A stretch of 64,000 nucleotides of DNA from Methyloligella solikamskensis. Its GTDB lineage: Bacteria; Pseudomonadota; Alphaproteobacteria; Rhizobiales; Methyloligellaceae. Positions 44,007 to 52,857 of this stretch are shown piece by piece (the stretch's first letter is position 1; the number at the start of each line of letters is the position of its first letter). The position numbers and the translations under genes are program-made. The notes beneath the pieces were generated by a model that did no database searches, had not been told where the DNA came from, and saw nothing but the letters and a program-made list of their open reading frames with translations. Where the stretch lies: positions 2,669,178 through 2,733,177 of the forward strand of contig NZ_JBHTJO010000001.1 in assembly GCF_042676065.1 (NCBI RefSeq), given 5' to 3'.

Positions 44007-44539
44007 ACGCTAAGGAAGGGCAGCGGGACGTGGCCGTAGGTCGGGGAGAGTTGATCCTCGGCCTCTATCTCCCCGAGCTTTGCGATCGCCGCGACGTAAA
44101 GAGCCGCGGCGAGGCCGGAGCGGTCGGCGCCGGAGTGGCAATGGATGAGGAGCGGCTTCTCGGCCTTCTCCATCATGGAGATCAGCTCCGCCGCCTGCTC
44201 CTGGGACAGCCCACGCTTGGAAGACATCCTGAAATTCAGATGGGTGATGCCGAGCCGTTCGGACGCTGCGACCTCCGCATCGTACCAACGCCTGCCGACA
44301 TTCTTGCCGCGCAGATTGATGATGGTCTTGATGCCATGGGCTTTCTGATACCGGGCGATATCCGCAGCACTCGGCTGGCCCGACCGGTAGAACTCGCCAT
44401 CGATCACGCTGCGGAAATTGCCCGACAGTTCGAGCATCCCGAGATAGGCCCCGAGAAGGCCGATCATGACGAGGACTGCGATGCTCATCCTCCTCACCCG
44501 CAGGCGAAAAACCGACGTCGATCCTTTCAAATCTCCCAT
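43946..44539 (-). CDS. Membrane-anchored dual-specificity/tyrosine phosphatase-like protein
   Basis: 197 residues from ATG 44539. One N-terminal helix (SIAVLVMIGLLGAYLGMLEL, about 19-38) anchors it; the rest faces the periplasm. The phosphatase P-loop is LLIHCHSGADRSGLAAALY, a full HCxxGxxRS motif, and DGEFYRSGQPSA with KTIINLRG are the usual early motifs of bacterial DSP-like proteins. The 3' end is antisense to the last 61 nt of cusA. It sits between two metal pumps; substrate unknown. Confidence 0.87.
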   Translation of the reverse strand: MGDLKGSTSVFRLRVRRMSIAVLVMIGLLGAYLGMLELSGNFRSVIDGEFYRSGQPSAADIARYQKAHGIKTIINLRGKNVGRRWYDAEVAASERLGITHLNFRMSSKRGLSQEQAAELISMMEKAEKPLLIHCHSGADRSGLAAALYVAAIAKLGEIEAEDQLSPTYGHVPLPFLSVYAMDEAFEELEPWLGFPDS

Positions 44540-44574
44540 ACGCTGATACCCCCGAAACTTTAGCGCTCTGATGT

Positions 44575-44913
44575 CTATGAACTCTGTGCGGGCGGGTCGG
44601 CCGGCCGCATCTGGCCAAACCCGTCGACAGGTTCGGTCCAATAGGTCAAATGCGGGACGGCCCCCTTCGCCGCGATATCGTCCAGGAGATCGGCGGCGAC
44701 CTTTCGGTCCAGGACAGCCACGATCATGCTGCGCTTTACGCGACCGCGAACCCGTTCGCTGACCGTGGCATCGCCGAAACCGAAGCCATGGCCCTCGACC
44801 GTCCAGGTCGTGAAACCTGCGAGCGGCGGATCGAGGCTCAGCATCAATTCGGTGATGTGAGTGGCGCTGTCTGGCGGGCAGACGAATGTGAGCTTGCAAA
44901 GGGATTGGTCCAT
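44575..44913 (-). CDS. DUF3240 family protein
   Basis: 112 residues, starting CKLTFVCPPDSATHITELMLSLDPPLAGFTTWTVEGHGFGF, with RVKRSMIVAVLDRKVAADLLDDI in the second half: a PII-like ferredoxin fold typical of DUF3240, found next to CzcA/CusA pumps. Its ATG lies inside the pump gene, overlapping its last 70 nt in another frame, and has AGGGAA upstream. It may sense or tune metal efflux; the function is not established. Confidence 0.75.
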   Translation of the reverse strand: MDQSLCKLTFVCPPDSATHITELMLSLDPPLAGFTTWTVEGHGFGFGDATVSERVRGRVKRSMIVAVLDRKVAADLLDDIAAKGAVPHLTYWTEPVDGFGQMRPADPPAQSS

Positions 44914-47900
44914 ACGAGCGTTCCCTCGGATGTTTGTGATGAGGCTTTCGCGACGCCGAAGCGCCGGAACAGGATGGGCAGAAGGATGAGCGTGAGCGCG
45001 GTCGAGGTGACGAGCCCGCCGATCACCACGATCGCCAGGGGCTTCTGGATCTCGGAACCCGGACCGGTGGCAAACAGGAGCGGCACGAGGCCGAACGCGG
45101 CGATGCTGGCCGTCATCATCACGGGCCGCAGCCGGCGCACCGCCCCTTCGAACACGACGTCACGGATCGCGAGCCCGTCCGCGAGCAGCTCGTTGAAGTG
45201 GCTCACGAGCACCAGACCGTTGAGCACGGCGATGCCGAGGAGCGCGATGAAGCCGACCGAAGCGGGGACGGACAGGTATTCGCCGAGCATCCACAAGGCG
45301 AGCATGCCGCCCACCATTGCGAAGGGCACGTTGGCGAGGATCAGCAGCGATTGCCGGATCGAGCGCAAGGTCGCGAACAGAACCCCGAAGATGAGAAGCA
45401 GCGCGATTGGAATCACGATGGACAGGCGAGCGGCGGCTCGGCGCTGGTTCTCGAATTGGCCGCCCCAGACGAGCCGGTAGCCTTCAGGGAGCGGAACCTG
45501 CTCTGCGACGGCCTTCTGGGCCTCCTCGACGAAGCCGACCAGGTCGCGCCCCGTGACATAGGCTTGCACGACGGCGAAGCGCGACGCGTTCTCGCGGTTG
45601 ATCTTGATCGGACCCGCGACACGCTCCAGGGAGGCAACATCGCCGACCCGCACCAGACCGCCGTCGCCGGCCGCGAACTGTGTCATGGCGAAGATGTTCG
45701 GGTCCTCCCGGACCGAGGGCATGCCGCGAATAACGATGTCCGTACGCCGGCCCGGCTCCGCGACGATTCCCGCCCTGGCGCCTTCGACGATGGAGCGCAG
45801 CTCATCCTGCAGGCGGGTGACGGAGAGGCCCGTACGTCCTGCCGTCAGCCGGTCCACGTCGATCTGCATGTAGTCGACGGTGTCATTGGCAACCGTGGAC
45901 ACCTCGGCGGCGCCGGGTACCTTGCGCAGGGTCGTCTGAATGTTTGCCGACAGCTCGGATAGGGTCTCCAGGTCGGGGCCGAAGATCTTGATGGCCAAAT
46001 CACCCCGCGATCCGGTCAGCATCTCCGCGGTCCGCATCTCGATAGGCTGGGTGAAGGCGAACTCATAGCCGGGCAGGTCGGCCATGGCGGTGCGAAGCTG
46101 TTCGATCAGCCACGTCTTGTCGGGCACGCGCCATTCGTCCTTGGGCTTCAGGACCAGGAACATGTCCGTCTCGTTGAGCCCCATGGGATCGAGGCCCAGC
46201 TCGTCGGAGCCCACACGGGCAACGATGCGCTCGACCTCGGGCACCTTATCCTTCAAGGCCCGCTCGATAAGCAGATCGCCGTCGATGCTCGCGTCCAGAT
46301 TGATCGAAGGATACTTGGTGACCTGCATGATCACCGAGCCCTCATCCATGGTCGGCATGAAGGTCTTGCCGATGGCGCCATAAGCGATGACGAGCAGCAC
46401 GAGGCCGGCCGCGGCGAACAGATAGACCGGCAGCGGAAAGCGCAGGCAGCCCTTCAGCAGGACGCGGTAGCCGCGCGTCATCATGCGCATCAGCCACGGA
46501 TCGGAGTGCGCGCCCGATTTGAGGACGAATGACGACAGCACCGGGATTAGCGTCAGGGAGAGGACCAGCGAACCGGCGAGCGCCATGATCATGGTCAGCG
46601 CCACGGGCCCGAACAGCTTGCCCTCCAGCCCCGTGAGCGAAAGGAGCGGCAGAAAGACCAGGCAGATGATGACGATGCCGGCGCTCACAGGCGTGGCGAC
46701 CTCACTCGCGGCCCGATAGACCTCGTGGAGCTTCGGCACCTGCGCGCCCGGCTTGGCGTGCTGAAGGCGCTCGACGGTATTCTCCACCACGACCACCGCG
46801 GCATCGACGATGAGGCCGATGGCGATTGCCAAGCCGCCAAGGCTCATGAGATTGGCGGTCATGCCGAACCACCGCATCATGAGGAAGGTCACCAGCGCCG
46901 CGAAGGGCAGCGTGACGGCGACCACGAAAGCGGCCCGGAGATTGCCGAGGAATAGCACAAGAAGAATGACGACCAGGATGGTCGCTTCCATGAGCGCCTT
47001 GCCCACGGTGCCGACCGCGCTGGAGATCAGGTCGGAGCGGTCGTAGAACATCTCGATCCGAACGCCCGGCGGGAAGCTCGGCTTAAGGTCTTCGAGCATC
47101 GACCGGACGGAATCGACGATTGCGCTGGCATCGGCACCGCGTAAGGACAGCACCAGCCCCTGTACGGCTTCGCCCTTGCCGTCCTCGGTTACGGCGCCGT
47201 AGCGCGTCAGGTTGCCGATCTTGACCGATGCGACATCGCTGAGACGAAGCACGCGGTCACCATCCATCTTCAGGACGATCTGCTCCAAATCGCTGGGCGT
47301 GGTGATGGCGCCCTCGGACCGCACGACGAGAGCCTTCTCGCCTTCGCTGAGCCGGCCAGCGCCGTCATTGCGGTTGCTTGCCTCGATGGCAGTCGCCAGA
47401 TCGGAGACGCCAAGCCCGGCGGTGGCGAGGGCCGCGCTATTGGGGGTGACCTCGAAGGTGCGGACCATGCCACCTAGCGCATTCACATCCGCCACGCCCG
47501 GAATGGTCCGAAGCGCGGGCCGGATGGTCCAGTCCAGGAGGCTCCGGCGCTCTTCCAAAGAGAGGTCGCCGCCTTCGATGGTGAACATGAAGACGTCTGA
47601 GAGCGGCGTGGATACGGGCGCGAGACCGCCGGTAACGCTCGCCGGCAGATCGCCGCGCACGCCGGCCAGCCGTTCCGCCACCTGCTGGCGGGCCCAATAG
47701 ATGTCCGTGCCTTCCTCGAAATCGAGGGTGATGTCGGCTACGCCATATTTCGCTGCCGACCGCAGGATGGTCTGTCCGGGAATGCCGAGCAGCTCCATCT
47801 CGATGGGAGTGATGACGCGGGTCTCGACCTCCTCCGGCGTCATGCCGGGCGCTTTCAGGATCATCTTCACCTGAACGGGTGAGATATCCGGGAACGCATC

Positions 47901-48008
47901 GATGGGAATGGTGCGGAAGGCATAGATACCCGCAGTCGCGACGAGCGCGTAGACCAACAGCATGAAGACCCGCTGGGTCAGAGAGAATTCGATCAGGCGG
48001 CTCAACAT
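44844..48008 (-). CDS. Heavy-metal RND efflux pump (second; CzcA/CusA-like)
   Basis: 1054 residues with the same two-fold RND layout as CusA. Helix 4 reads AIAIGLIVDAAVVVVENTVERLQ, differing from the CusA form (AMVDAAIVMIEN) and closer to the divalent-cation subgroup, although the DFG of true CzcA is absent, so metal choice is unresolved. It is the middle gene of the adaptor-pump-DUF3240 operon, with 3 nt separating it from the adaptor stop and a 70-nt overlap with DUF3240. Confidence 0.9.
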   Translation of the reverse strand: MLSRLIEFSLTQRVFMLLVYALVATAGIYAFRTIPIDAFPDISPVQVKMILKAPGMTPEEVETRVITPIEMELLGIPGQTILRSAAKYGVADITLDFEEGTDIYWARQQVAERLAGVRGDLPASVTGGLAPVSTPLSDVFMFTIEGGDLSLEERRSLLDWTIRPALRTIPGVADVNALGGMVRTFEVTPNSAALATAGLGVSDLATAIEASNRNDGAGRLSEGEKALVVRSEGAITTPSDLEQIVLKMDGDRVLRLSDVASVKIGNLTRYGAVTEDGKGEAVQGLVLSLRGADASAIVDSVRSMLEDLKPSFPPGVRIEMFYDRSDLISSAVGTVGKALMEATILVVILLVLFLGNLRAAFVVAVTLPFAALVTFLMMRWFGMTANLMSLGGLAIAIGLIVDAAVVVVENTVERLQHAKPGAQVPKLHEVYRAASEVATPVSAGIVIICLVFLPLLSLTGLEGKLFGPVALTMIMALAGSLVLSLTLIPVLSSFVLKSGAHSDPWLMRMMTRGYRVLLKGCLRFPLPVYLFAAAGLVLLVIAYGAIGKTFMPTMDEGSVIMQVTKYPSINLDASIDGDLLIERALKDKVPEVERIVARVGSDELGLDPMGLNETDMFLVLKPKDEWRVPDKTWLIEQLRTAMADLPGYEFAFTQPIEMRTAEMLTGSRGDLAIKIFGPDLETLSELSANIQTTLRKVPGAAEVSTVANDTVDYMQIDVDRLTAGRTGLSVTRLQDELRSIVEGARAGIVAEPGRRTDIVIRGMPSVREDPNIFAMTQFAAGDGGLVRVGDVASLERVAGPIKINRENASRFAVVQAYVTGRDLVGFVEEAQKAVAEQVPLPEGYRLVWGGQFENQRRAAARLSIVIPIALLLIFGVLFATLRSIRQSLLILANVPFAMVGGMLALWMLGEYLSVPASVGFIALLGIAVLNGLVLVSHFNELLADGLAIRDVVFEGAVRRLRPVMMTASIAAFGLVPLLFATGPGSEIQKPLAIVVIGGLVTSTALTLILLPILFRRFGVAKASSQTSEGTLVWTNPFASSHSSARQTAPLTSPN

Positions 48009-48011
48009 CGC

Positions 48012-49073
48012 TTAGTCCCCCTGCAGCATCTGCTCAAGCTGCGGGAGGCCGCTGGCCGCGACTTCCGCATCCGGCGGCAGGTCGCCAACGATGGTGGCAA
48101 CTTCAGGCGACCTGCCGCGGAGCTCCACCGTCTGGATGGTGAAGCCGTCGTCGCAACGCACGAACACAGCGCTCTTCCCGGCGATCTGAGCCACGGCCTT
48201 GGCCGGCACCGATACGGCCCCTGTCACGGCAGGCCGCTGGAGCTGGATCGACACAAGCTGGCCGGTCACCAGACCACTGTTGGTAGGAATTTCGGCGTAG
48301 AGGAGCGCCGATCGCGTCATGCCCTGAAGGGCAGAGCCGACCGATACGACGCGGCCTTCGGGGCCGCCGATCACCTGGATCGCCATGCCCGGCTCGATCT
48401 GCGAGACGAGGCTTGCGGGAATTTGGGCCTCGACCCAGAGCCGGTCGCTCGTGTCCACGGTCACGACCGGGTCCATGGTGTCGATCATTTCGCCCGGCAT
48501 GGCGTTGACCTCGGCGACCGTGCCGTCCTTCGCCACGGAGATCGAATACTCGCCGTCCCGTCCCAAGATGAGTCCATTCAAGGAGAGTGTCTTCTCATGC
48601 TGCTCGATGACCGCTTGGATCTTCGCCACCTGGGCCTCGGCCTCCATGGCGAGGAGCGGGCTTTGGAGGTTTTTGTCGGCCAGCAGACGCTTCCGCTTGG
48701 CGATGGCCTCGGCCATCTGAAGTTCGGCCTGGGACTGGGAAAGTTGGGCTTGGACGTCCAGCAGCTCGCGGCTGGAGATGGTCGCCACGGGCGTCCGGCC
48801 ATCGACCTTCTCGCCGGGCAGAACGTGGACCTGGGTCACGGTGCCGGCAAAAGGCGCCGTTGCCACGAGGCGGGAGTTCAAAGGCGGGATCACGGTGGCG
48901 GGGAGCACCGCGATCGCCTCGACCTCCGCCGGGCGCACGGCCTCCACCTTGATGTCGAGGCTTTGCATCTGCGCTACCGTCAGGGCCACGGTCTTCGTCT
49001 CGGCCGAAGCCGGGGCGGTGCTGACCGCGGCCGCGGCCAAAATCAGAACCCTCGTCAAAGACAACAGGCGCAT
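48012..49073 (-). CDS. RND efflux periplasmic adaptor subunit (membrane fusion protein)
   Basis: 353 residues from ATG 49073 (MRLLSLTRVLILAAAAVSTAPASAE), with GGAG upstream; an alternative in-frame start at 49097 is weaker. The signal peptide ends at ASAE. Typical lipoyl halves (PPLNSRLVATAPFAGTVTQVHVLPGEKVDGRTPVATI and DGTVAEVNAMPGEMIDTMDPVVTV) surround a helical hairpin rich in Glu, Ala and Gln. No metal-binding N-terminal domains are present, unlike the CusB in the first cluster. It is divergent from the response-regulator gene. Confidence 0.9.
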   Translation of the reverse strand: MRLLSLTRVLILAAAAVSTAPASAETKTVALTVAQMQSLDIKVEAVRPAEVEAIAVLPATVIPPLNSRLVATAPFAGTVTQVHVLPGEKVDGRTPVATISSRELLDVQAQLSQSQAELQMAEAIAKRKRLLADKNLQSPLLAMEAEAQVAKIQAVIEQHEKTLSLNGLILGRDGEYSISVAKDGTVAEVNAMPGEMIDTMDPVVTVDTSDRLWVEAQIPASLVSQIEPGMAIQVIGGPEGRVVSVGSALQGMTRSALLYAEIPTNSGLVTGQLVSIQLQRPAVTGAVSVPAKAVAQIAGKSAVFVRCDDGFTIQTVELRGRSPEVATIVGDLPPDAEVAASGLPQLEQMLQGD

Positions 49074-49130
49074 GGCGTGCTCCGTTCTCACTTTCAAATT
49101 TCTTGTGTGAGGAGCTCTTGGAACACGGAG

Positions 49131-49146
49131 CTGAAACCAACCTGAA
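49131..49146 (-). promoter_or_regulatory. Candidate response-regulator box facing the second pump operon
   Basis: CTGAA-ACCAAC-CTGAA on the plus strand, i.e. the direct repeat TTCAG-N6-TTCAG reading towards the minus-strand adaptor gene, 58 nt from its start. It is the mirror image of the box at 49175-49190. Confidence 0.6.
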
Positions 49147-49174
49147 CGGCGGTCCGGCCATGACGACAGGGCTC

Positions 49175-49190
49175 TTCAGGTTCATTTCAG
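49175..49190 (+). promoter_or_regulatory. Candidate response-regulator box facing the two-component genes
   Basis: TTCAG-GTTCAT-TTCAG, an 11-bp-period direct repeat typical of CusR/CopR-type OmpR-family sites, 50 nt before the response-regulator start. Together with 49131-49146 it forms an inverted pair, one box per promoter. Confidence 0.6.
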
Positions 49191-49239
49191 CTAACGCGTG
49201 CTAGACGAGCTAACGAATTGAAGCTCGAGGACGCCCGAA

Positions 49240-49893
49240 ATGCGCATCCTGCTTGTCGAGGATGATGAGGATATCGCCCAGCGGCTGATTGACGGCCTGA
49301 CCCAGGCCGGCTTCACGGTGGAGCATGCCGCCAACGGACCGGACGGCTACACCATGGGCCTGGACGGCACCTATGCGGCCGCGGTCCTGGATCTCGGCCT
49401 GCCGCAGATGGAAGGGATCGATGTGCTGAAAGGTTGGCGCTCCGCCGACAGCAAGCTGCCGGTCCTGATCCTCACCGCACGCGGCACATGGGCGGAGAAG
49501 ATCGTCGGCCTGAATGCCGGCGCCGACGACTATGTGACGAAGCCATTTCACGTACCGGAGGTCGCCGCACGCCTGAAGGCGCTGATCCGGCGCTCTTCGG
49601 GCTTGGCGAGCGCGATCCTGACCCATGGCGGGATCGAGCTCGATACCGGCTCCAACCGCGTCATGGTGGACGGAAAGCCCGTGGAGCTCACGGCCAGCGA
49701 ATTGAAGATCCTGACCCATTTCCTGCATCGTATCGGCCGGATCGTTTCCCAGGCGGAATTGACCGACCAGATCTACACCCTGGACGAAAGCCGGGAGTCG
49801 AACACCATCGAAGTCTATATCAGCCGGCTCCGGCGAAAGCTGGGGGCGGACCGCATCAAGACGATCCGCGGCCTCGGCTACCGGATGGACTAG
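49240..49893 (+). CDS. OmpR/PhoB-family response regulator
   Basis: 217 residues. The receiver domain has the acidic pair in LLVEDDEDI, phospho-aspartate in AAVLDLGLPQMEG and the conserved lysine in DYVTKPFHVPEV. The C-terminal winged helix ends SRLRRKLGADRIKTIRGLGYRMD. It is PhoP/QseB/CusR-like. It is divergent from the second metal pump and followed 1 nt later by its kinase. The mirrored TTCAG-N6-TTCAG boxes suggest control of itself and of the pump operon. Confidence 0.92.
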   Translation: MRILLVEDDEDIAQRLIDGLTQAGFTVEHAANGPDGYTMGLDGTYAAAVLDLGLPQMEGIDVLKGWRSADSKLPVLILTARGTWAEKIVGLNAGADDYVTKPFHVPEVAARLKALIRRSSGLASAILTHGGIELDTGSNRVMVDGKPVELTASELKILTHFLHRIGRIVSQAELTDQIYTLDESRESNTIEVYISRLRRKLGADRIKTIRGLGYRMD

Positions 49894-49894
49894 A

Positions 49895-51253
49895 ATGCTG
49901 AAGCGCAGCCTCAAGGGACGATTGATCGCCGCGGCCACGCTGTGGATCGCCATCGGCATGATCGGCGCCGGCGTGACCTTGTCGGCTGTCTTCAAGCGGC
50001 ATGTCGCAGAGCAATTCCATGACGAGCTGTACGTCCATCTCGCCGAGCTGCAGCGGCTTTCGGAATTCAGCCCAGACGGCACCCTCCATCTCCAGCGGCC
50101 TCTCAGCGACCCGCGCTACGACGTCCCTCTTTCCGGCTTCTATTGGGAGATCCAGAAGGAGGACGACGTGCTGGCCCGGTCGGAATCCCTGGAAGGCCCG
50201 CCGCTTCAGTTGCCGGACGACACGCGCCAGGATGTCGGGGTGCACACCCATATGATCGAGGGGCCGACGGGGCCCCTGATCGTGGCGGAAAAGACGGTCT
50301 GGAAAAATCCGGGCGCCGCCCCCGACCGCTTCATCATCGGCACGGACGAGAGCCAGCTCGATGCGGTGGTCGCGAGCTTCAACCTGACGCTGGCCGTTGC
50401 GCTTGCCATCTTCGGCCTGTCCCTGGTCGCCGCCGCCACGCTTCTGATCCTCTATGCCCTAAAGCCCTTGGGTCAGTTGCGAACGGCCCTGTTCGATGTG
50501 CGCCACGGCAAGGCGAAGCAGATGAGCGGCCAGTTTCCGGCCGAGGTTGTGCCGCTGGTCGACGATCTCAACACGCTGCTCGCCTCGACGTCCGATCTCA
50601 TTCAACGGGCCCGGACCCAGGCGGGCAACATGGCCCACGGTCTGAAGACGCCGCTCGCGGTCATCACCGACGAGGCCTATCGCCTGGAGGACCAGGGCCA
50701 AACCCAGGCGTCTTCCACGATCCTCGAAGAGAGCCGGAAGATGCAGGCCCATATCGATTATCAGATCGCCCGGGCGCGCGCCGTGGCCATGCGCTCCACC
50801 CCCGGCGTCGTGGCCGAAGCGCGGAAGGCAGCCCTGGAGGTCGCCTCGGCCTTGGGCCGGCTTTACGCCGCCAACGAAACCCAGATCGATGTGGATGTGC
50901 CGGAAGGAGCGCTCGTGGCCTGCGATCCGGCCGATCTCAACGAGATGCTGGCGAACCTGGTCGACAATGCCTGCAAGCATGCGAAATCGACGGTCAAGAT
51001 CGCCTGGACCGATGGAGCGGTCGCGGCGCTGACGGTCGACGATGACGGTCCCGGTCTTCCGCCGGAGGCCCGGGAAGTCGTGTTCAATATCGGCGAGCGC
51101 TGGGATTCCCGCATGCCGGGATCCGGGCTGGGTCTCGGAATCGTGCGCGATCTGGCCCGTCTCTACGGCGGCGACGTCAGACTGGAGGACTCCAGTCTCG
51201 GCGGCTTGCGCGTCGAGCTCCTCCTGCCGTCAAAAAGCGAAGCCGAGGCCTGA
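49895..51253 (+). CDS. Sensor histidine kinase (PhoQ/CusS-like)
   Basis: 452 residues. Two membrane helices (about 9-31 and 166-188) enclose a periplasmic sensor of about 135 residues. HAMP-like linker, then the H-box NMAHGLKTPLAVI, N-box NEMLANLVDNACKHAKS and G-boxes DDDGPGLP and GSGLGLGIVRDL. It pairs with the adjacent response regulator. Periplasmic metal is the likely signal, by position; no classical CusS metal motif is obvious. The 3' end converges with the glutamate dehydrogenase gene, 20 nt away. Confidence 0.92.
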   Translation: MLKRSLKGRLIAAATLWIAIGMIGAGVTLSAVFKRHVAEQFHDELYVHLAELQRLSEFSPDGTLHLQRPLSDPRYDVPLSGFYWEIQKEDDVLARSESLEGPPLQLPDDTRQDVGVHTHMIEGPTGPLIVAEKTVWKNPGAAPDRFIIGTDESQLDAVVASFNLTLAVALAIFGLSLVAAATLLILYALKPLGQLRTALFDVRHGKAKQMSGQFPAEVVPLVDDLNTLLASTSDLIQRARTQAGNMAHGLKTPLAVITDEAYRLEDQGQTQASSTILEESRKMQAHIDYQIARARAVAMRSTPGVVAEARKAALEVASALGRLYAANETQIDVDVPEGALVACDPADLNEMLANLVDNACKHAKSTVKIAWTDGAVAALTVDDDGPGLPPEAREVVFNIGERWDSRMPGSGLGLGIVRDLARLYGGDVRLEDSSLGGLRVELLLPSKSEAEA

Positions 51254-51273
51254 ACCCGGTCGGCTGCCGCCGG

Positions 51274-52707
51274 TCAGATGCCGATCGCCTCGTAGAACCC
51301 CTTGATGCGAGTCAGCGCCAGGACATAGCCGGCCGTGCGGAGATCGCTGATATCGGGATTTTCCTCACGAAGCTCCGACATTTTGGCGAATGTGGAGCGC
51401 ATCTTCTCTTCCAGACCTGAGCGCACCAGATCGAGCTCGGTGCCGCCGGTGGCAAAGCTCGCCTTCTGCTCGTCGGTGAAGCGCTTGCCGAGCGCCTCTT
51501 CCAGCCCTTCGACGAGGCGGGCCTGCTCGTGCTCACGCTGGCGCCGCTGCATCAGCCCGAACGCCATATGGGTGATGTTCTTCACCCACTCGAAATAGCT
51601 CACCGTCACGCCGCCGGCATTGGCATAGAGATCGGGGATGATGACGATGCCGCGATCGTTGAGGATTCGGTCGGCCTCGAAGGTCACCGGGCCGTTGGCG
51701 GCCTCAACGATCAGCTTCGCCTGGATCCGTTCGGCATTGCCTGTGTGAATGACGCTTTCGAGGGCGGCGGGAATAAGAATATCGCACGGGTCTTCCAGGG
51801 CCTTGGCGCCATCTTCGGAATAGCTCCCGCCCGAATAGCCCTTCACCGCGCCACCGGCATCGAAATGCGCCTTCAGCGCCTCGATATCCAACCCGTCATC
51901 GTTCTTGATCACACCGTCGCGTTCGATCACCGCAACGATCTTGCAGCGGTCCTCGGTGAGGCACTTGGCGGCGTGATAACCCACATTGCCGAAGCCCTGG
52001 ATGATGACCCGGCAGTCCTTGAGGGCTCTCGGCAGCTCGGTCCGGTTCAACTCGCATTCGGTGTTGAAGAACTCCCGTATCGCGTAATGCACGCCCCGCC
52101 CGGTCGCCTCGGTACGGCCGTCGATGCCGCCCGCCGCCACGGGCTTGCCGGTGACGCAGGCCACGGCATTGATTTCCTGCGGGTTCATGCGGAGATATTC
52201 GTTGGCCATCCAGACCATGGTCTGCTCGGACGTGCCCATGTCGGGCGCGGGCACGTTGAGAGCCGGGCTGATGAAGTTCTGCCGGGCGAGTTCCTGGGTG
52301 AAACGGCGGGTGATGCGTTCCAGCTCCGCCTCGCTCCACTCGGAGACATCGATCTTCAGCGCGCCTTTGGACCCGCCGAAAGGCAGCTCCATCAACGCGC
52401 ATTTGTAGCTCATGAGTGCGGCCAGCGCCTCGACCTCCTCCTGGTCCACATTGGGCGCATAGCGGATGCCGCCCTTGGCCGGAACCGGGTGGTTGGTATG
52501 CACCGACCGCCAGCCCTCGAAGGTGAACATTTGCCCGCGCAGGCGGACGCCGAAGCGGGTGATGTAGGTCTCGTTGCAGACCTGAATCTTTTGCGACAGC
52601 CCCTCCTGCATGGGCACCAACTCGGCGGCGCGGAGGAACATAGCGTCGACATCGGAGAGGAAGCCGCGATGGGTCGGCTTCGCTGAAGCAGTCGGTTTCG
52701 TGTTCAT
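51274..52707 (-). CDS. gdhA: Glu/Leu/Phe/Val dehydrogenase (glutamate dehydrogenase)
   Basis: 477 residues. The glutamate-site lysines lie in PAKGGIRYAPNV and MSYKCALMELPFGGSKGAL; NVPAPDMGT and VIIQGFGNVGYHAAK (Rossmann motif GxGxxG) follow. The length and motifs fit hexameric GDHs of the GdhA/RocG group. It interconverts 2-oxoglutarate plus ammonium and glutamate, which would connect the ammonium-releasing amine, guanidine and methylamine pathways of this window to central nitrogen metabolism. Cofactor preference cannot be told by eye. Confidence 0.93.
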   Translation of the reverse strand: MNTKPTASAKPTHRGFLSDVDAMFLRAAELVPMQEGLSQKIQVCNETYITRFGVRLRGQMFTFEGWRSVHTNHPVPAKGGIRYAPNVDQEEVEALAALMSYKCALMELPFGGSKGALKIDVSEWSEAELERITRRFTQELARQNFISPALNVPAPDMGTSEQTMVWMANEYLRMNPQEINAVACVTGKPVAAGGIDGRTEATGRGVHYAIREFFNTECELNRTELPRALKDCRVIIQGFGNVGYHAAKCLTEDRCKIVAVIERDGVIKNDDGLDIEALKAHFDAGGAVKGYSGGSYSEDGAKALEDPCDILIPAALESVIHTGNAERIQAKLIVEAANGPVTFEADRILNDRGIVIIPDLYANAGGVTVSYFEWVKNITHMAFGLMQRRQREHEQARLVEGLEEALGKRFTDEQKASFATGGTELDLVRSGLEEKMRSTFAKMSELREENPDISDLRTAGYVLALTRIKGFYEAIGI

Positions 52708-52857
52708 GGTGTGAGACTATCCCCCTTCGCCAGCGTTCCCAAACTCCTCGGCAGTCCGGTGGGTAGACCGAGTTGGTGGCATTTTTGTTCCGACCACGAA
52801 TCGTTGGATCAGCTTTCGCCATATGCCGGCGTCCTGCCGAATCGAATCGTGATCGCT

